7,545 nucleotides of DNA from positions 1 through 7,545 of the forward strand of contig JAKSCY010000074.1 of NCBI GenBank assembly GCA_022360355.1, in the 5' to 3' direction. Each line of letters opens with the position of its first letter. Position 1 is the stretch's first letter. Positions 5,663 to 7,545 of the stretch are shown here, one piece after another. Made by a program: the position numbers and the translations under genes. This DNA is from Chlorobiales bacterium (GTDB lineage: Bacteria > Bacteroidota > Chlorobiia > Chlorobiales > Chlorobiaceae). The notes beneath the pieces were generated by a model. That model did not search any database and was not told the DNA's origin. It saw nothing but the letters and a program-made list of their open reading frames with translations.

Positions 5663-6219
5663 GCTTCAAGCCCGGTTTCCACTCCCTGCTGAATACGGTA
5701 AAACCTTACGCAATACTGTATAAAAGAAATCAGCAGCATGAAAACAGAGAGGTACATGAAGATTTCCTGAACAGGATACCTGTCAAAAAAGGGATGAGGC
5801 CAGACCATGGAAAAAAACATCATGGAAACAAAGCCAACCGCCCACTTTCCAGGCCATAATGATGTTGTAATTACCTTGTGACGATGTTTTACATATGCTG
5901 CTCCAAGGAAAATCAACAGGTCTCGGGCCACGACAAAAACAACAAACCAGACGGGCAGTTTTCCGATAACCATGAAATAAAACGCTACTAAAGCAAGGCA
6001 GAGCTTATCGGCAAGGGGATCGAGGATCTTGCCCATGTCCGACACCTCGTTTGTCCAGCGGGCCGTCTGACCATCGAACCAGTCGGTCAGTACCGCAACC
6101 ACAAGGATCGTATTCGCGATCCATATATCCCCTTTATCGAAAAAATAGATAAAAAAAGGAATAAGCAGAACCCTGAGCAAACTCAGGGAATTCGGCAGAT
6201 TGACAATGTGTCCTTTCAC
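5659..6219 (-). CDS. pgsA: CDP-alcohol phosphatidyltransferase, PgsA type
   Basis: This membrane enzyme probably moves a phosphatidyl group from CDP-diacylglycerol to glycerol-3-phosphate, the first step to phosphatidylglycerol. From GTG 6219 it has 186 residues, usual for PgsA. The family motif D-x2-D-G-x2-A-R-x8-G-x3-D-x3-D is complete: Asp46, Asp49, Gly50, Ala53, Arg54, Gly63, Asp67 and Asp71. The DPLADKL context favours PgsA over phosphatidylserine or cardiolipin synthases. Six hydrophobic stretches are visible (about 12-28, 33-47, 73-86, 91-110, 126-140 and 152-172). GTG 6219 is chosen because AGGA (6232-6229) lies 9 bases upstream and the protein then begins, as usual, just before LPNSLSLLR. 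A TTG at 6258 would add 13 residues of no family character. The gene follows ruvC by 53 bases and is probably the last of the yebC-ruvC-pgsA unit. The exact alcohol acceptor is inferred. Confidence 0.88.
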   Translation of the reverse strand: MKGHIVNLPNSLSLLRVLLIPFFIYFFDKGDIWIANTILVVAVLTDWFDGQTARWTNEVSDMGKILDPLADKLCLALVAFYFMVIGKLPVWFVVFVVARDLLIFLGAAYVKHRHKVITTSLWPGKWAVGFVSMMFFSMVWPHPFFDRYPVQEIFMYLSVFMLLISFIQYCVRFYRIQQGVETGLEA

Positions 6220-6272
6220 AGCGTTATTTCCTGAATTGAACGTTATAGTTTTATTCAAAAAGGCATTACAGA

Positions 6273-6833
6273 TTACACTACCAGATCGGGATTTTCTTTC
6301 ACAAATACGGACCAGTTGTTTCTGCGCGACGACAGGGCACTTGCTCTCCGGCCGGAGTGGGCTGTCCCGTCACGTAACAGGTCGCATAGAGCTATTCCAA
6401 GGGCGTCGGTAATATCATAAGGCTTGACCGGTTCGCAAATATCGAGAAAATGCCGTGTCATATAAGCGACCTGATCCTTACTTGCCCCTCCTCTACCGGT
6501 AAGCATCTGCTTCACTTCACGTGGTGCATACTCGTGCAGCTCAAGCCTGCTGTTCATGGCAAGCGCAACTATCGCACCTCTTACCTGACCGAGTTTGAGA
6601 GCGGATTGAGCATTGCGGTTCACGTAAGCGGTCTCAAGGGCCAGCCTGGCAGGGCGGTTAGCGGTAATAAGCTTTTCAAGCTCATCATAGATAATCTTGA
6701 TCCTCTCAGGTATGCCCTGCCTGGAACCGAGACGGATAACCCCGCAGGCGACAAGAGAAAAAGAATCCCCCTCGCACCTGACAATACCATAACCGGTCCT
6801 TACACTGCCGGGATCGACCCCCATAACAATCAT
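6273..6833 (-). CDS. ruvC: Crossover junction endodeoxyribonuclease RuvC
   Basis: RuvC is the dimeric Mg2+-dependent resolvase that cuts Holliday junctions, acting with the RuvAB motor in recombinational repair. The four acidic catalytic residues are present: Asp7 (GVDPGSVRTGYG), Glu67 (ALETAYVNRNAQSALKLGQ), Asp140 and Asp143 (YDITDALGIALC), matching Asp7, Glu66, Asp138 and Asp141 of the E. coli enzyme. At 186 residues it exceeds the usual 165-175 by a basic, low-complexity C-terminal tail (about 157-186: SGRRASALSSRRNN). ATG 6833 comes 3 bases after the yebC stop, a spacing that suggests translational coupling; no separate strong ribosome binding site is seen. The yebC-ruvC order is common in bacteria, but ruvA and ruvB are not next here; pgsA follows. 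Confidence 0.97.
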   Translation of the reverse strand: MIVMGVDPGSVRTGYGIVRCEGDSFSLVACGVIRLGSRQGIPERIKIIYDELEKLITANRPARLALETAYVNRNAQSALKLGQVRGAIVALAMNSRLELHEYAPREVKQMLTGRGGASKDQVAYMTRHFLDICEPVKPYDITDALGIALCDLLRDGTAHSGRRASALSSRRNNWSVFVKENPDLVV

Positions 6834-6836
6834 AGT

Positions 6837-7545
6837 TCAGGAATCAAGACTTTTCATTGCCTGCTCACTGATCTCAAGATTACTGTAGACCGCCTGCACA
6901 TCATCACAGTTTTCAAGGGCGTCAATGAGCTTGATTGCCCTCGAAGCTTCTTCAGGTGCCGGTTCAACAAAATTATCCGGAATCATGTCCATCTTCGCGT
7001 TTTCATAGGCAATCCCCGCTTCATCAAGAGCCTTTTTAGCTGCATCAAGGTCTTTCACGTCGGTCACCACGTTGAAATAGCCCTCATCTTCGCTGTCAAG
7101 ATCCTCGAGTCCGGCGTCAAGAAGGATCTCCATAAGCCGCTCTTCTGTCACGGCAGCTTTTGGGACTTCAATACTGCCTTTCCTCTGAAACATCCAGCCG
7201 ACGCTTCCGTTTTCGCCGAGCGAACCGTTGTGACGGTTCATGATATGCCTTACATCGGCCACAGTCCTGTTGCGGTTATCAGTAGCGGTCTCAATAATAA
7301 CGGCAATGCCTCCCGGACCGTAGCCCTCATAAGTTATCTCCTCATAGGTAACCCCCTCCAGCTCTCCTGTGCCTTTTTTGATGGCTCGCTGTATATTATC
7401 ATGAGGCATGGAGTGCGATTTTGCGGTATCGATAGCAAGACGAAGCCGCGGGTTTCCATTGGGGTCCCCGCCGCCCGTTTTTGCCGCAATGGTAATCTCG
7501 CGGACCAGTTTTGTAAACAAGTTACCTCTTTTCTGATCAGTTGCC
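6837..7545 (-). CDS. yebC: YebC/PmpR family protein (5' end outside window)
   Basis: YebC (TACO1 family) has been described as a DNA-binding regulator (PmpR) and, more recently, as a translation factor that relieves ribosome stalling, including at proline-rich sequences. The seen part has 235 residues and reads through the right edge: upstream of [14 protein letters not shown] the in-frame codons give ATDQKRGN, which is the conserved family N-terminus, so the TTG at 7520 encodes an internal leucine. About 15 residues are missing from an expected length near 250. Characteristic segments are [39 protein letters not shown] and the acidic C-terminal domain with DNFVEP. It is first in a minus-strand group with ruvC (3-base gap) and pgsA. 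The cytoplasmic role is inferred from family; gene identity is firm. Confidence 0.96.
   Translation of the reverse strand, partial: ATDQKRGNLFTKLVREITIAAKTGGGDPNGNPRLRLAIDTAKSHSMPHDNIQRAIKKGTGELEGVTYEEITYEGYGPGGIAVIIETATDNRNRTVADVRHIMNRHNGSLGENGSVGWMFQRKGSIEVPKAAVTEERLMEILLDAGLEDLDSEDEGYFNVVTDVKDLDAAKKALDEAGIAYENAKMDMIPDNFVEPAPEEASRAIKLIDALENCDDVQAVYSNLEISEQAMKSLDS

Noticed and set aside
5662..5672. GGCTTCAAGCC as a terminator stem between lpxC-fabZ and pgsA
   Set aside because: Only four pairs with a three-base loop, no T-run on either strand, and it lies within the pgsA coding end.
6220..6258. TTG 6258 as the pgsA start
   Set aside because: GTG 6219 has AGGA at ideal spacing and leaves a standard PgsA N-terminus; the added 13 residues show no conservation pattern that I recognise. 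It cannot be fully excluded.
7518..7532. TTG 7520 preceded by AGAGGT as the yebC start
   Set aside because: The codons upstream remain open and spell the conserved family sequence ATDQKRGN, so the site is inside the gene and the likeness to a ribosome binding site is coincidental.
1..7545. Mobile elements, CRISPR, toxin-antitoxin, defence or secondary-metabolite genes
   Set aside because: All long reading frames on both strands are accounted for by housekeeping or small envelope genes; no transposase, integrase, spaced repeat array or relevant catalytic motif was seen.

Overview
The window reads as an ordinary chromosomal segment of a green sulfur bacterium (order Chlorobiales, Chlorobium/Prosthecochloris-like). 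The strongest pointer is the single-chain LpxC-FabZ fusion, an arrangement known from the Chlorobi/Bacteroidetes branch. The lipid A pathway itself shows a Gram-negative envelope. The placement is from recognition of protein families only, and no species is claimed.

Layout from left to right. (1) Plus strand, 1-1725 and 1731-2306: the C-terminal half of AMP-forming acetyl-CoA synthetase, closed by a strong intrinsic terminator, then a small lipoprotein of unknown function coupled to a RimJ/RimL-type GNAT acetyltransferase. (2) Minus strand, 3055-2303: a TspO/MBR membrane protein followed by a small exported protein with an Ada-type zinc-binding domain, probably one transcript. This unit runs head-on into the acetyltransferase with a 4-base overlap. 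(3) Plus strand, 3233-5656: an inositol-monophosphatase-family phosphatase, then after a 222-base gap holding a terminator-like hairpin, the bifunctional LpxC/FabZ. (4) Minus strand, 7545-5659: YebC (cut by the right edge), RuvC and a PgsA-type CDP-alcohol phosphatidyltransferase in one direction, with a 3-base YebC-RuvC gap. It converges on lpxC-fabZ with only 2 bases between the stop codons.

Functionally the window is housekeeping: acetate activation, outer-membrane lipid A and fatty acid synthesis (LpxC/FabZ), phospholipid head-group synthesis (PgsA), Holliday-junction resolution (RuvC) and a translation-associated factor (YebC). Envelope functions recur (lipoprotein, TspO, LpxC/FabZ, PgsA), but nothing shows that they are co-regulated. 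Five starts given here differ from the longest reading frame, or the frame is extended, because of ribosome binding sites, signal peptides or family conservation: the acetyltransferase, the Ada-like protein, LpxC/FabZ, PgsA and YebC.

No stretch over 300 bases lacks a gene. I see no tRNA, rRNA, CRISPR array, insertion sequence, integrase, toxin-antitoxin pair or defence system, and no convincing undescribed multi-gene system. The least explained items are the exported Ada-like domain in which the methyl-accepting cysteine position is histidine, the lipoprotein, and the hairpin plus T-run in the lpxC leader.
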